A DNA stretch of 64,000 bases from Sitta carolinensis (Eukaryota > Chordata > Aves > Passeriformes > Sittidae), in NCBI GenBank assembly GCA_032173965.1, contig CM063311.1, positions 1,528,855-1,592,854 of the forward strand, written 5' to 3'. Position numbers and translations under genes: made by a program. The notes under the pieces are model-generated. The model saw nothing but the letters and a program-made list of their open reading frames with translations. It ran no database searches and had not been told where the DNA came from. Below are positions 27,785 to 49,554 of the stretch, one piece after another (position 1 is the first letter of the stretch; each line of letters opens with the position of its first letter).

Positions 27785-28330
27785 TGTTTACCGGGACGGG
27801 ACGGGGACCCCGGGAACGGGGCGGGGAAACCCCGGGGTGCCCGGCCGGGACCACCGGGAACGGGACAGGGACCCCCGGGACCACCGGAAACGGAACAGGG
27901 ACCACCGGGAACCCCGGGAACGGGGCGGGGACCACCGGGACCCCCGGGAGCCCGGCCGGGACCCACGGGAACGGAACAGGGACCATCGGGACCCCTGGAA
28001 CGGAACAGGGACTCCCGGAACGGAACTGGGACCTCTGCGACCCCCGGGAATGGGACAGGAACCACCGGGACCCCCGGAACGGGGCTGGGAACCCCCAGGA
28101 GCCCGGCCGGGACACCCGGGAACGGGACAGAGACGCCCGGGACCCCGGTAACGGGGCTGGGAAAACCCTGAGAGCCCGACCGGGACCCTGGGGCTCCGGG
28201 AACGGGACAGGGACCCCCGGGACACCGGGAGAGTGGGAATGGCACCCCGGAACCCCCTGAGAGCCTGGCCGGGACCCCGGGACTGGGACCCCGGGAACGG
28301 GACCCGGGGACAGCCCGGCCGGGGCTCCCG
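27785..28330. repeat. GGGACCACCGGGAACGGAACA minisatellite
   Basis: More than 15 imperfect units of about 30 bases (GGGAACGGGACAGGGACCCCCGGGACC) upstream of FOSB. From 28330 to 29220 only looser GGGGGTCCCGGGA-rich DNA is seen, without a gene. Confidence 0.8.
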
Positions 28331-29226
28331 GAACTTGCCGGGCCTGCCGCCACCGGGGACACCGGACAGGGACACCGGAGGGGGCGGGGCCTGCGTGATG
28401 AATGGATGAATGAATGGATGACCCCGAGGGCGTGGGAACCGACCCCCCCTCCGGTCCCCACGGTCCCGCCGTGACTCAGCGCCGGTTCCAGCCGGTGACA
28501 TCAGCCACCGGTGTCAGTCCCCGCGCTGGAAAGCGACCGGGATCCTCCGGACCCCCGTCCCGGACCCCCAGGGAGGGCGGGGAACAGAGCCGGTGGTCGT
28601 TGCACTCCGGGACCGGGACCGCCCCCGGTGTGTCCCCGGTACCGGGACCCCCCGGAGCTCCTCGGCCCCGTCCCGGTGTCACCCGGTGGTGGGGGACGTA
28701 GGGGTCGCTTTGCCCCGGTCCCGGGACCCCCGGGGCGCTGCAGTTCAGAAACCCTCGGGGGGAGTTCCCATCGCTCCGGTACCGGGCACACCCGGGCGGG
28801 GGCAGCTCCACCCCGGGACGGTACTGGGGGGGGGCCCGAGGACTCACGGAGGTACCGGGAGCGATTCCGGGCGTCTCCCGGGGGTCCCGGGAGAGACCCT
28901 GGGGGATTGCCGGAGGTCCCGGGTGCCCTCGGGTACAGCGGAGGATCCCGGGGTTCCAGATGCGGGGGGTCACCGGGGGGTCCCTGCAGAGATCCCGGCC
29001 GGGCTCGCGGGGATCCCGGGGGGTCACCGGGGGAAGCCCGGGAGATGCACCGGAGGGGGCGGGGGATGTCGGGGATCCCGGGGGGTCCCGTGGTGTTACC
29101 GGTGGTGGGGGCGTCCCGAGGGTCTCGGGGGGCTCCCGGGGGAGTTCCCCGGGTCGGGAGCCGGCGGCCCGGACGGTTCGGGCCGTTTCTAGAACCGCGG
29201 TCGGTCCCGTTTCTATTAATACGCGC

Positions 29227-29229
29227 CCG

Positions 29230-29270
<41 letters not shown>

Positions 29271-29272
29271 AG
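29227..29272 (+). repeat. (GGC)14 triplet repeat in FOSB promoter
   Basis: About 14 GGC triplets end 11 bases before the first promoter CRE. Confidence 0.9.
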
Positions 29273-29282
29273 GGAATCCCTG

Positions 29283-29566
29283 TGACGTCATTGCTAGGAT
29301 ACCAAACAAACACTCCAGACAAGCCCATATATGGCTAATTGCGTCACAGGAACTCCGAGGGGCGGGGACAGGGATCCCCCCCGCTCCCGGCCCGCCCGGG
29401 GGCCTCTTAACGGCGGCGGCGGCTCCCGCAGCCTCAAACAGCGGCGGCGATCGCGGCCACGGCGGCTGCGGGGTCCGGGGGGTCTCGGGGGGGTCCCGAG
29501 GGTCCCAGAGCGGCGGTGGCGGCTGCCGTGACGTCAGCGGAGGGGGGCGGGGCCCCGCCGTATAAA
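29283..29566 (+). promoter_or_regulatory. FOSB: FOSB promoter: CRE, SRE, AP-1-like site, CRE, TATA
   Basis: In order: CRE TGACGTCA 29283-29290; SRE CCATATATGG 29325-29334; AP-1-like TGCGTCA 29340-29346 five bases after the SRE; second CRE 29529-29536; TATAAA 29561-29566. The SRE followed by a TGCGTCA element is the arrangement of Fos-family immediate-early promoters. Transcription should start near 29590, giving a 5' UTR of about 700 bases. Confidence 0.9.
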
Positions 29567-29830
29567 GCGGCGGGGCTGCCGTGAGCAGTTCATTCATAAA
29601 ACCGGAGACCGGGGGAGCGGCGGGAGCGCCACCGGGGCTCGGAGCGGACGTGCCGGAGCCTGGGAAGGGATTTACCGGAGCTTGCGGCGGCCGAGCGGAA
29701 CTTTGTGCCGGGGCTTGTAGCGGCGAACTGGAGCCTGGCGCGGGCGCACCGGGGGCTTTGTACCGGACAACTTTGGAGCCCCGGACGGGCGCGGCGGGAC
29801 TTTGTACCGAGCAACCGGAGCCTGGGACGG

Positions 29831-30240
29831 ATGGACCGGGGCTTGTAGGGCCACAGCGGGGCTTTGGAGCGGCGGGCCGGAGCCTGAGACGAATGTACCG
29901 GAGCTTATAGTGCAGAACCGGAGCCTGGGACGGGCACAGCGGCGTTTGGCACCGGCCAGCCGAGGCTCGCAGAGGCGCACCGGAGCCCGGCGCGGATATA
30001 TCGGAGCTCACAGCGGCTCACCGGGACGTTGCACCGGCACGCCTCAGCCCGGCACGGGCGAACCGGCAGCTCTAGCAACGGACAGGAGCTCGGACCGGCC
30101 AACCGGAGCCTGACCGGACAACCCCGGGCTCGCCGCACCGAACCGGGGCTTGCCGCGGAACCCCCGGCGAGCCCCTCCGGGCCTTCCGCCCGCCCCCGAG
30201 CCCGCAGCGCGCCGTGCCCGTGATGCCGGTGGCGGCGTGA
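29831..30240 (+). promoter_or_regulatory. FOSB: Three five-codon uORFs in the FOSB 5' leader
   Basis: ATG at 29831 (MDRGL, stop 29846-29848), 29893 (MYRSL, stop 29908-29910) and 30223 (MPVAA, stop 30238-30240). All end before the main ATG at 30286. The leader is also built of loose ACCGGAGCCTGGGACGGGC repeats. Confidence 0.6.
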
Positions 30241-30285
30241 CCCGCAGCCTTGTCGCGGCGGGGCGGCCCCCGCGCCCCCGGGGCC

Positions 30286-33542
<3,257 letters not shown>

Positions 33543-33675
33543 ACGGGGTTGCCCCCCGCCCCCCTTTGAGCCCCCCAAAAACGGGCACCTCCTCCCTGCC
33601 CCCGCCGCGCCTCGGGGCTGGGCTTTGCCCGCTCCGCTTTTTTTGGGATTTTTTTCCAGCTCCGGTGGGGCTTTG

Positions 33676-33702
33676 ATTTTTTTTTTTTTTTTTTTTTTTT
33701 TT
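33676..33702 (+). repeat. T27 homopolymer, FOSB 3' UTR
   Basis: About 27 consecutive T, unusual in this GC-rich window. Confidence 0.9.
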
Positions 33703-33789
33703 CGGGGAGGTTGGGAGGGGTTTTTTGGGGTTTTGGCGCCTGGAGGTGGTGGCCGTGATGAGGCTCCAGCGTCCCCGTGGCTGTTCGGA

Positions 33790-34500
33790 GGTGTCTGCTC
33801 CCGGTCCCCGTCACCTCGTGGGGTTCATCCAGGACCTCCGTCCCTCTGGAGATGTCCCCGCCCCGTTCCCACTGCCTAGAGGAGGTTCCGTGTCACCTCA
33901 GAGGTGTCCGTCCCTCATTTCACGGGGTTCACCCGGGACCTCCGCCCCTCTGGAGGTGTCCCCGCCCCGTCCCCACTGCCCGGAGAAGCCTCTCGTGGTG
34001 TCCCTGTCACCTCAGAGGTGTCCGTCCCTCATTTCACGGGCTTCAGCCGACGTCTCCACCGCTGTGGAGATGTCGCTGTTCCACCTCCATCCCCCTGGGA
34101 AGGTCGCTTTGTCCTCTCCGTTACGTGTGGAGGTCCCTGCCCTCGGTCCCCGCTATCCTGTGGGACTTCAGGTGGCGTCTCCGTCCCTTTGGTGACGTCC
34201 CTGTGCATTCCCGCCACCCGGAGAAGATCTCCGTGGCGTCCCTGTCACCTCGGAGGTGCCTGTCCCCAATCCAGGGGGCTCCTGCCGCATCTCCGTCCCT
34301 TTGGAGATGCCCCAGCCTGGTCCTGGCGGCACCTGTGACACCCGAGGTGTCCCCAATCCCCCGCTGAAGGTCCCTGTCCCCGGTGCCGGTTCCCCAGGAG
34401 GGTCCCGGTGCCATCTTCCCCCCTTTGGAGAAGCCACCGCCGCGTCCCCGTCCCCGCAGAAGGTCCCTGTGTCATTTCTGTCCCACTGGAGACGTCCCGT
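33790..34500 (+). repeat. ~114-base minisatellite in FOSB 3' UTR
   Basis: About six diverged units. GTCCGTCCCTCATTTCACGGG at 33906 recurs at 34020. Each unit has a CTCCGTCCCTTTGGAGATG hairpin-like core and CACTGCCCGGAGAAG. Confidence 0.8.
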
Positions 34501-34859
34501 GTCCCCCCCACCGCTCGGAGGGGCTCCACGGGACACCTCCTCCTCCCGCTCCAGGTGTCCCTGCGGGGTCACCCCCGCCCGGAGGTGCCGTCACCTCCCT
34601 GTCCCCCCTCGGGGGGGGTCCCTGGGCCTCCACGTGACTCCTCCAGGTCACCTCCCCCTCTTTGGAGCCGCCCCTCTGTCACCTCCGGGACCCCCACGTG
34701 CTGTCCCCGTGCCCCTCCCGGGTCACCCCTTCAGGTGACCCTCCTCCAGGTGACACCTCCAGGTGGGCTCCCGTCCTGCTCGTCCCTCGCCCGCCTGTCC
34801 CCGCCTGTCCCCTTCAGCTTCGCCGGCCTTGGCTCCGCCCCCCCCCCACCCCCCCCCGG

Positions 34860-35013
34860 TATATAAATCTATTTTTGTTGCGCGGGAGATGTTTAATTTT
34901 TTATTATTATTATAACGAGGATAATTATTGTCGCCCTGTGCCGTGTTCGTGCCTGTCCGGGGCCGCCCCGGGCCCCCCGTCCGCGCTCGCCCGCCCTAAA
35001 CGTGGCCAATAAA
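34860..35013 (+). terminator. FOSB: FOSB 3' end: AU-rich stretch and AATAAA
   Basis: A/T-rich DNA (TATATAAATC, TTTAATTTTTTATTATTATT at about 34891-34910) resembles the AU-rich instability region of Fos mRNAs, without a perfect ATTTA. AATAAA lies at 35008-35013, about 1.47 kb after the stop. Confidence 0.75.
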
Positions 35014-35284
35014 GCAGCTTCCAGCGGCTCCGCGGCTCCGAGGGCTTCTTTTGGGGTGGGGGGGACACTGGAGGGGTAACCGAGGGGGTTTGGGGTTTAG
35101 GGGACACGGGGCTGGTGGGGACGCCACCGTGGGGACACGGGGACAGCGAGGGCGTGGCCTCCTTGCCCCGCCCACCCGTCAATCAAGGGGAATGTGTGGG
35201 GCAGCTTGACCACGCCCTCCTCAGACCACGCCCACTCCAAGCCTGCACTTCCGCCGGTGAACGGCAGGGGGAGCGCGGGGTGAG

Positions 35285-35580
35285 AAACTGGGGGAGCATC
35301 TCCCAGTTTGGGGGGCCCTGCCCGGTTTGGGGGGATCCTTTCTCACTTTGGGCGATTCTTTCCCGGTTCGGCTTGGGTTCTCTCCCAGTCTGGGGGATCC
35401 TTTCCCAGTTTAGGGGACTTTTTCCTGGTTCGGTGTAGGTTTTTCTCCCAGTTTAGGGGGTCCTTTCCCAGTCTTGAGGGATCCTTTCCCAGTTTAAAAG
35501 ATCCTTGCCCAGTTTGGGGGGTCCTCTCCCAGTCTGGGGGTTCCTCTCCAAGTATCGGGAGTCCTTTCCCATTTTGGGTT
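35285..35580. repeat. TTTCCCAGTTTGGGGGATCC minisatellite
   Basis: About eleven copies of a roughly 26-base unit (CTTTCCCAGTTTAGGGGGTC). The interval between FOSB and EXOC3L2 (35014-36502) otherwise has no gene that I recognise; it includes the EXOC3L2 3' UTR. Confidence 0.85.
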
Positions 35581-36011
35581 TCTCGGGGCGCTGCGCGGGG
35601 GCCGTGCCAGCTTTGGGGGCTCCCCCCGACCCCCGCACTCCTCCCTTTGGGGGGGTTTCCTTCCTCCCTCCCCCGCCTTGGCGTCAGGCGCGGTGATTCA
35701 CAGGGGCTGGCACCGGGGACCCGCCGCGACACGCCACCGTCACCCCCCGGTGCCCCCCCATGCCCCGAGCCGCGCCCGGGGACAGCGGGGACCCCGCGAG
35801 TCTCTGTCGCTGTGTCCCCACACGGTGCCACCCCCGTCTTCGAGTGTCCCCACGCTGTCCCGCGCCCCCTCCCAGCGCCGGGGTCCCCCCCGTGCGCCCC
35901 CCGCCCGGCGCCCCCGGTCCCCGCCCAGCGCTGCCGCTTCCGGCGCCGCCGGTCCCTTCCCAGGGCCGGGGGTGACACGGTGACCCCTGGCCCCGCTCCC
36001 GCCGCGGTCAC

Positions 36012-36021
36012 TTATTTTTAG
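36012..36021. promoter_or_regulatory. MEF2-type site TTATTTTTAG
   Basis: Fits YTAWWWWTAR, with an ETS-like CTTCCTGG about 10 bases later, in non-repetitive intergenic DNA between the 3' ends of FOSB and EXOC3L2. Confidence 0.4.
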
Positions 36022-36502
36022 CTGTCGCCTCTTCCTGGCCGGATCCCGACTATTTCTGACCCGGGAGGGGGGACCCACCCAGAGCCCCCCGGGCCGGGCC
36101 CCGCCGAGCTCGCAGGGCCGGGGGGGTGGCCGCGCCCCCCGTGTCTCTCCCCCGGCTGTCCCACGAGACCCCTCGCTGTCCCTTCGCTTTCCTCCCCTCC
36201 CACCCTAGCGTGGCCATCAGGGGACGGACCCTCGTGTCCCCGAATCCCCGTGTCCCCAAGGACGAGGACGCCGCTCCCGGTGTTAATTTACAGCGTCATT
36301 TATACCCTGGGGTCAACTGGGGGGGACAGGCCCAGATTTGGGGGATCTCCGACCCTGGGAGGGGGGGGGAACAGACCCAAACCTGGGGGTGTCCCCAGCC
36401 CCGGGAGGGGACAGAGCTTAGGCTGAGGGGTTGTCCCCATGCCCTCGGGGGCGCGGTGCGGGTTCCGGGGGTGTCCCCGGCCCTGCGGGGGTCCCGGCGG
36501 TG

Positions 36503-39500
36503 TCACGGGGGGGTTCTGGCGGGGCTGCGGCGCGGGAGACGCAGCCGGGGCAGGTGGAACGGGAGGCAGCGCACGGGGCGAGGCGCCGGCAGATCCGAGA
36601 AGAACGTTCGGTGCCGGGGGGGCCCCGGCTCGGCCTCGGCCGCCCCAGGTCCTGCAGCACCCCCAGGATCTCTCGCCGGGGGCCCTGAGCCCGCAGCCCC
36701 CGCGCGTCCAGCAGCGCGGCCACGTGCCTCCGCCTGCGGGGACAGGGGGGACAACGGGGACAGCGGGGACAGGGAGTACAGCGGGGACGGGGTGGCAGCG
36801 GGGGACAGCAGGGACAGCGGGGTCAGCGGGGACAGGCGTCAGCGGCGACAAAACCCTAGCTCCGGGCTGACCCCTGCCCCGCCGTTTAGCCGCTCCCGGT
36901 TCCCCCCTGCCCGCTTTAAGTGGTGTGTGCCCCCCGCCCGGGTAGCCGCGCGTGCCACCGGTCCCCCGGGACCGGGACCTGGACCGGGGAGGGGACCTGG
37001 CGCGGGGCCGCGGCCGCTTCCCGGCGGGAGGAGCGGGGCGGGAGCTGCCGGGAAGGGCCGGAGGCCACGTCCGGTCACCCCACTCGGTCCCCGCGGGCTC
37101 GCCGTGTCCTGCCCGTGGCCACCGTGGCCGCTGGCAGAGCGTCACCCCCTGGGTTTCCCGCCGCGTCCCCCCCGGCCGTGTCACCCCACTGACACCCCCG
37201 AGGGGTCCCCGCACCCACCGGACGTCGGGGAAGTCCCTGGCCAGGGCGCCGACCTCCATCTGCAGCGCAGCCGTGTCCTCCAGCACCAGCAGCTCCCGCA
37301 GCCGCGGCACCACCGAGTCCAGCCAGGGCGAGGCCGAGTCCTGCGGGGGTGACATTGGGGACAGCTCAGCGCCGAGCCGCGGGCACCGCGTCTACGGGTG
37401 TCACCTGTCCCAGCACCCAGTGGTGTCCCACGGGTGTCACCTGTCCCAGCACCCGGGGGTCTCGGGGGTCTCACCAGGCGCGTGAAGAGCTCACGGAGCT
37501 GCCGGGCCTCGTCTCCCAGACGGGCGGCCACGCGGGCGCGCGCCTTGGCCGAGGCGCAGACCAGGCGCCCCTGCAGCAGCGGCCGCACGTACTCGATGAG
37601 CACCCGGCGGTGCAGCTCGCTGACCAGCACCTGGAGCGAGGGTGGTGTCACTGCGGCCACTGTGCCCGCGGGTGTCACCCGACGATGGCGCTGTGCCCGT
37701 GCGTGTCACCCAACCCAACTCCCGGCGATGGCACGGTGTCCCGTGGGTGCCACCCAGCCTGCGATGAACACCTGGGCCCCGCTCACCTGGTGGGGCTCGG
37801 GGTTGCAGCGGGCGCAGCGTCTGCGCGAAGCCGGTGATGAGCATCACGATGGAGTCGAAGGCATCCGAGCTCGTCAGCCACTTGCGCTTCATCAGCTTGC
37901 CGAAATAGGGCTGGGGGCGGCGGGCAGGGACGTCACCGGCCGCGGCCACCCGGAGCACAGGTGGCACCTGGGCCGGCGCCCGGAGGTGGCACCGAGAGCC
38001 AGCGCCAACGGTGGGAGCGATGTCCCAGGGGTGTCACCCACCCCCACCCCCTCCCAAGGTCCCCGTCACACCCACGGGTACCCCCCCCCCCCCCGCCCTG
38101 GGGACACCTTGAGGTCCTCGAAGAGGCGCCGGGTGAGGACGTGGCCGCAGGCGCGGGTGACCCTGTCCAGCGCAGTGTGTGCCTGGCGCCGCGGCTCCTC
38201 GCTCTCGGGGTGCCCGAACTGCGCCAGGCGCTCGGAGAAGGCCCTGCCCGAGGGGACACCGGGGGGGTCAGGGCGCCGCGGGACGCCGGGGACTCGGGGA
38301 CGCGGGGCGGCCTCACCTGAAGGGGGGGCAGCAGTTGGCCAAGGCGATGGCGCGGCCAGGGGCACCGTCGGGAGGGGGGAGGTCGCTGGGGGCTTCCAGG
38401 AATCGCTCCACCTTGCGCTGGAAGCTGGGGACACGCTGTGTTACCGCAGTGGCACCCGGGACACAGGGGCTGCAGGGGACCCGGGGGCTCCCGCGCCACC
38501 CCCGCTCTGCCCCGTGTGTCCCCGCGTCCCCCCCACCGTGTTCCCCCGTGTCCCACCTGTGCAGGAAGGCCACCAGCACGCCCAGAAGGCTGTGGGCCAT
38601 CTCCCGCCCGAACTCGGGGGTCACCTGGGGGGCTCGGTCCACGTGCGCCCGCAGCAGCTGTGGGGACACGGCCACCGCAGGTGTGGGGACACGGCCGCTG
38701 CCGCGGTGTCCCCTGAGCCACTGCTGGCCTCCGGAGGACAGGGACAGGCCCCGGGGGTGCCCGGTGCCGGCGCGGCCGTACCCCGGTGACGCGCGTGGCC
38801 AGTCCCTCCTCCATGTCCTGGCTGGTGACATCCTCGGGCCAAGTGTCCTCGCTGAGCTGCAGCTCCTGCGCCACGGCCACCTCCACCTTGGCCTGGCACC
38901 GCCGCGGGGGGATACCGGGGGCGGGGACGCCGGGTTGGTGTGGGGACAGCGGGGCACAGAGCCCCCTGCCACCCCTAGGTCTGTCCTGATGCCCCTCCTG
39001 ATGTCACCGCAGTGCCAGTGCCACCACAGCACCCACAGTGTCCCCACCCCGGTGTCCCCGTGTCCCCGGTGCCCACCTTGACGGCGGCGATGCAGGAGCT
39101 CTCGAGGTCGCGCTGGGTCTCGGGTGGCAGGAGGGGACCCAACTCCTGCGCCCGCAGCAGATCTCCCACCTCGGGGTGCCCAAAACCTCCCTGGGGGGAG
39201 ACAGACCCGTGGGTGTCAGTGGGACACCCTGGGGACACGGGGGGCCCGGTGGGGGACAGATGTTGGGGGTCCCGCAGGTGTCACAGGGCTCGGGGGGGTC
39301 CCACGCGTGCCACCAGGAGCCTGGGGGTCCCTGGGTGTCCCAGGTGTGTTCCGGGTGTGTCCCTGGGGTGGGCGGGGCAGATTTCGGGGCTGCCCAGGTG
39401 TGTCTCACCTGGGGTAGGCGTTGCTGTGCCAGTCGAGCAGCAGGTACAGGTCGGGCACGGACAGCGGCCTCTGGGCCAGCGCCCGCAGCTGCTGGGCCAG

Positions 39501-40759
39501 CGCCCGGTGGTAGCCGCGGGCGTAGACCCGAGTGCGCCGTACTCGGGGGGGTACGCGGGGGCCACGTGACTCCGCACGACCCCCAGGTCGCCCACGACCC
39601 TGGCGGCCAGCGCGGCCAGCCGGGCCCCCAGCCCGCCCGCCGGAGCCACCTGGGCCAGCCGGTCGCTCGCCGCTCTGGCCACCGCCTCGTGCCAGCGCCG
39701 CCGCAGCGCCCGCGGCCTCCCCGGGTGGGTCCCGGGGGGGCTCCGCGCGTCCGCCGCCTCCTCCTGCTCCAGCACGGCCACCACGGCGCGCAGCGGGGCC
39801 ACCGCTCGCCCCGCGGCCACCGCCTCGGCCACCACGGCCCAGAGCTGCGCCAGCAGCGCCCGGTAGAGCAGCGCCACGTCCCGCGCCCGCCGCCCGCCCG
39901 CGGGGCCCGGCGACGGCGGCGGGGACCCCGAGGGGGGAGACCCGGGGACACCGGGGGACGGCGGGCGAGACGGGGACAGGGCGCACTCGGCCTCGAGCGC
40001 GATGATCTGCGCGTCCGCGGCCACCAGGTCCCGGCGCTGGATCAGCTCCAGGATCTCCAGCACTGCGGAGACACGCGGGACACCTGGGCTCCGCGTGCCC
40101 CCGTGTCCCTGTTCCCCGTGCCCGCGGTCCTCGTCTCTGTCCCCAGCCCGCATCTCCACCCCGTGTCTCAAAGTCGCCACTCCCGCGTCCCTGTGGCCAC
40201 AAGCCCCACGTCCCCGTCCCTGTCCCCGCGTCTCCGTGTCCCTGTGTCACCATCCCAAGCCCTCACCTCCTCATGCCCTCGAGTCCCCCGTCCCCAGCCC
40301 CCCGGTGCCCCCCGCTGTCCCCACTCACCCGACAGCGGCTCCCTGTCGCTGTCCTTGTCCCTCCCGCCGCTCTCCGGCCGCTGTCCCGCTCCGGCCGCGC
40401 TGTCCGCCGCCGGTCCCTCCACCGGGGACGGCCGCTCGGAGCCGCGCTGTCCCCACGTCCCAGCGCCAGCCGCAGTAGCGACCCCCGTTTGCCCCGCCCG
40501 CCTCCTCCGGGGGTCGCCGCGGGACCCCGAGTCCTCGGAGCGGCGGCGGCCGCGGGGCCCCGCGGGGTCGCGGGGGCGGCGGGCGCGGCCGAAGGGCCCC
40601 CCCAGCTGCCCCAGGTGTCCCCCAGGTGTCCCCCAGCCCCACCAGCCCGCCCAGGGTGGCGCGGCGCCGCCGGCGGCTCTCGGGGTTGCTGGCGAAGGGG
40701 TCCCCGTCCTCCCGTGCCCCCTCCGCCGCCCCCCCCGGGGGTCTCCGGAGCAGCGGCAT
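36503..40759 (-). CDS. EXOC3L2: EXOC3L2, Sec6/exocyst-3-like protein
   Basis: Sec6-family protein related to exocyst subunit EXOC3; human EXOC3L2 is linked to endothelial VEGF receptor traffic. Plus-strand exons: 36503-36733, 37219-37340, 37475-37630, 37787-37910, 38108-38243, 38317-38424, 38557-38657, 38782-38892, 39077-39190, 39409-40062, 40329-40759. Sec6 features include [76 protein letters not shown] and the C-terminal [20 protein letters not shown]. Probable single-base errors at about 36620, 37810-37812 and 39540 break the frame. The start [10 protein letters not shown] is the best candidate, but exon 1 is open in two frames. It is divergent from MARK4, as in human; the symbol rests on this plus the Sec6 fold. 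Confidence 0.87.
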
Positions 40760-40884
40760 CGCCGGGGGGGCTCCGGGGACACGGGCGCAGCGGCCTGTCA
40801 CCCGCGGGGCGAGGGGACGCGGCGGGGACGCGGCGCGCGGGCGCCCGAAGCCCCCGGCACCGGCGCGGGCTCCGCAGCACCAGA

Positions 40885-40890
40885 GACACT

Positions 40891-40923
<33 letters not shown>

Positions 40924-41180
40924 ACCGGCGACACTGGTGGTACCGGCGGCACTGGTGGTACCGGCGACACTGGTGGCACTGGTGGCGGTGCTGGCGGCGG
41001 TGGCTGCGGTGACACTGGTGTCGCTGGCGGCGGCTGCGGTGGCACTGGCGGTGGCTGCGGTGACACAGGTGGCACTGGCGGTGACACTGGTGGCGCCGGC
41101 GGCGGCTGCGGTGGCACTGGCGGTGGCTGCGGTGACACTGGTGGCGCTGGCGGTGACACTGGTGGCGCTGGCCGGGGGTT
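40885..41180. repeat. 9-base (GGCGACACT)n-type array upstream of EXOC3L2
   Basis: About 30 units of GGYGRYACY (GGCGACACCGGCGGCACC and GGTGGCACTGGCGGTGGC). The period of 9 keeps frames open on both strands, but no start, splice or homology supports coding. Confidence 0.85.
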
Positions 41181-41804
41181 TCCTGAGGAAGCGCCGCCCC
41201 GGAGGGGCCTCCCCGGCCGGGCAGGGTCAGCCCCGGTTCCGCTCGGGCACCGGGACGGGGAGGGGGGACCGGGGGGACCCCGCTGCGGGGGCGGGGGCCA
41301 CCGGGAGGGGACCCTGGGGACACTAAGGGGCACCGGGAGGGAACGCGGGGAGGGGACCTCGTGGGGGACACACCGGGAGGGGTCGGCGGTGGCACTGGAG
41401 GACACGGGGGTGGCGCCGGGACACGGCGCGGTGACACGGGGGACCCCAGGGGGGCAGGGACGCGCCCCCAATGGCGCAGGGGGACACTGGGAGGGGACCC
41501 CAGTGATCCCGGGGGCTGGCGCAGGGACAGGAGGCGGTGACACCTGGGACCTCACGGGGGACAGGGGGGACACACGGGTGACGCCAGGGACCCCACAGGT
41601 GACACTGGAGATCCAGTGTGTGACACGCAGGGGACACGGAGGGGACAGATGTGTCACGGGGGACCCCAGGTGTGACCCAAGGGTCCTCACAGGTGACAAG
41701 GAGAGGACACGGGTGACACAGGAGACCTCAGGTGTGACAGCAGGGACCCCCGGTGTGACACGCAGGGGACACGGGAGACAGAGGAGACCCCGTGTGTGAC
41801 ACAG

Positions 41805-42100
41805 GGGCCCCCAGGTGTGAGATAGGAGACCCCAGGTGTGACACAGGAGACCCCAGGTGTGAGATAGGAGACCCCAGGTGTGACACAGGAGACCCCAGGT
41901 GTGGCACGGGGACCCCCAGGTGTGACACAGGAGACCCCAGGTGTGAGATAGGAGACCCCAGGTGTGACACAGGAGACCCCAGGTGTGAGATAGGAGACCC
42001 CAGGTGTGACACAGGAGACCCCAGGTGTGAGATAGGAGACCCCAGGTGTGACACAGGAGACCCCAGGTGTGGCACGGGGACCCCCAGGTGTGACCTGAGG
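41805..42100 (+). repeat. 21-base array with AGGTGTGA in every unit
   Basis: Fourteen consecutive 21-base units. AGGTGTGACACAGGAGACCC alternates with AGGTGTGAGATAGGAGACCC, making a 42-base higher-order pattern; units 5 and 13 have AGGTGTGGCAC instead. Looser copies extend left to about 41580. Confidence 0.92.
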
Positions 42101-42204
42101 TCCACACAGGTGACACGGGGGGGGGAAACACGCGCCCTCCCACGTGACTCCCCCGCGTGCCACGTGACCCCGCCCCGGTCATTCACGGGTTTAAACGGCG
42201 CTCC

Positions 42205-42369
42205 CTCCTCCCATTGGCCAGCTCTCAGCCAATCGCGCCGCCTCGCCCGCGCTCGGCCACGCCCTCTCCCGGGGCGCGCCCAGCTGTCTCCATGCCCGGG
42301 CGACGCGTTCTGATTGGTCCGCTCCGCGCCGTGGGCGGGGCCTATCATCCCGTCGCGCTCCTAATATGG
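42205..42369 (+). promoter_or_regulatory. MARK4: MARK4 promoter: CCAAT boxes and CArG box
   Basis: CCATTGGCC (42211), AGCCAATCGC (42227) and CTGATTGGTCC (42310) are CCAAT-type elements in both orientations. CCTAATATGG at 42360-42369 fits CC(A/T)6GG. The region lies between the divergent EXOC3L2 and MARK4 genes, 170-340 bases before the MARK4 ATG. Confidence 0.7.
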
Positions 42370-42540
42370 GCAAAGCCCCGCCCTCCGGCGCGCCCCGGTT
42401 CCGGTTCCGGCGCCATGGCCGCCATGGCCGTCCCGGCCCGGCCCCTCCGCCCCCCCCGGTAACGGGAGCCCCCGGGAACGGGACCGCCGGCAGCGGGACC
42501 GCCCCTCCCGGTGCCCTCCGGTGCCCCCCGGGCCGGGACC

Positions 42541-49441
<6,901 letters not shown>

Positions 49442-49554
49442 CCGGGGGGCTCCGCCACCCCCGCCCCCCTCCCCGGAACACCCCCGGGACCCCCCGGGCC
49501 GCCCCTCCCCCGCTGCTGCCTCCACCGCCCGCACGGGGGGGGGGGCACCGGACC

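Noticed and set aside
40885..41180. Gly-Thr-Asp repeat protein from the 9-base array
   Set aside because: The period of nine keeps frames open by arithmetic. There is no start, splice support or homology.
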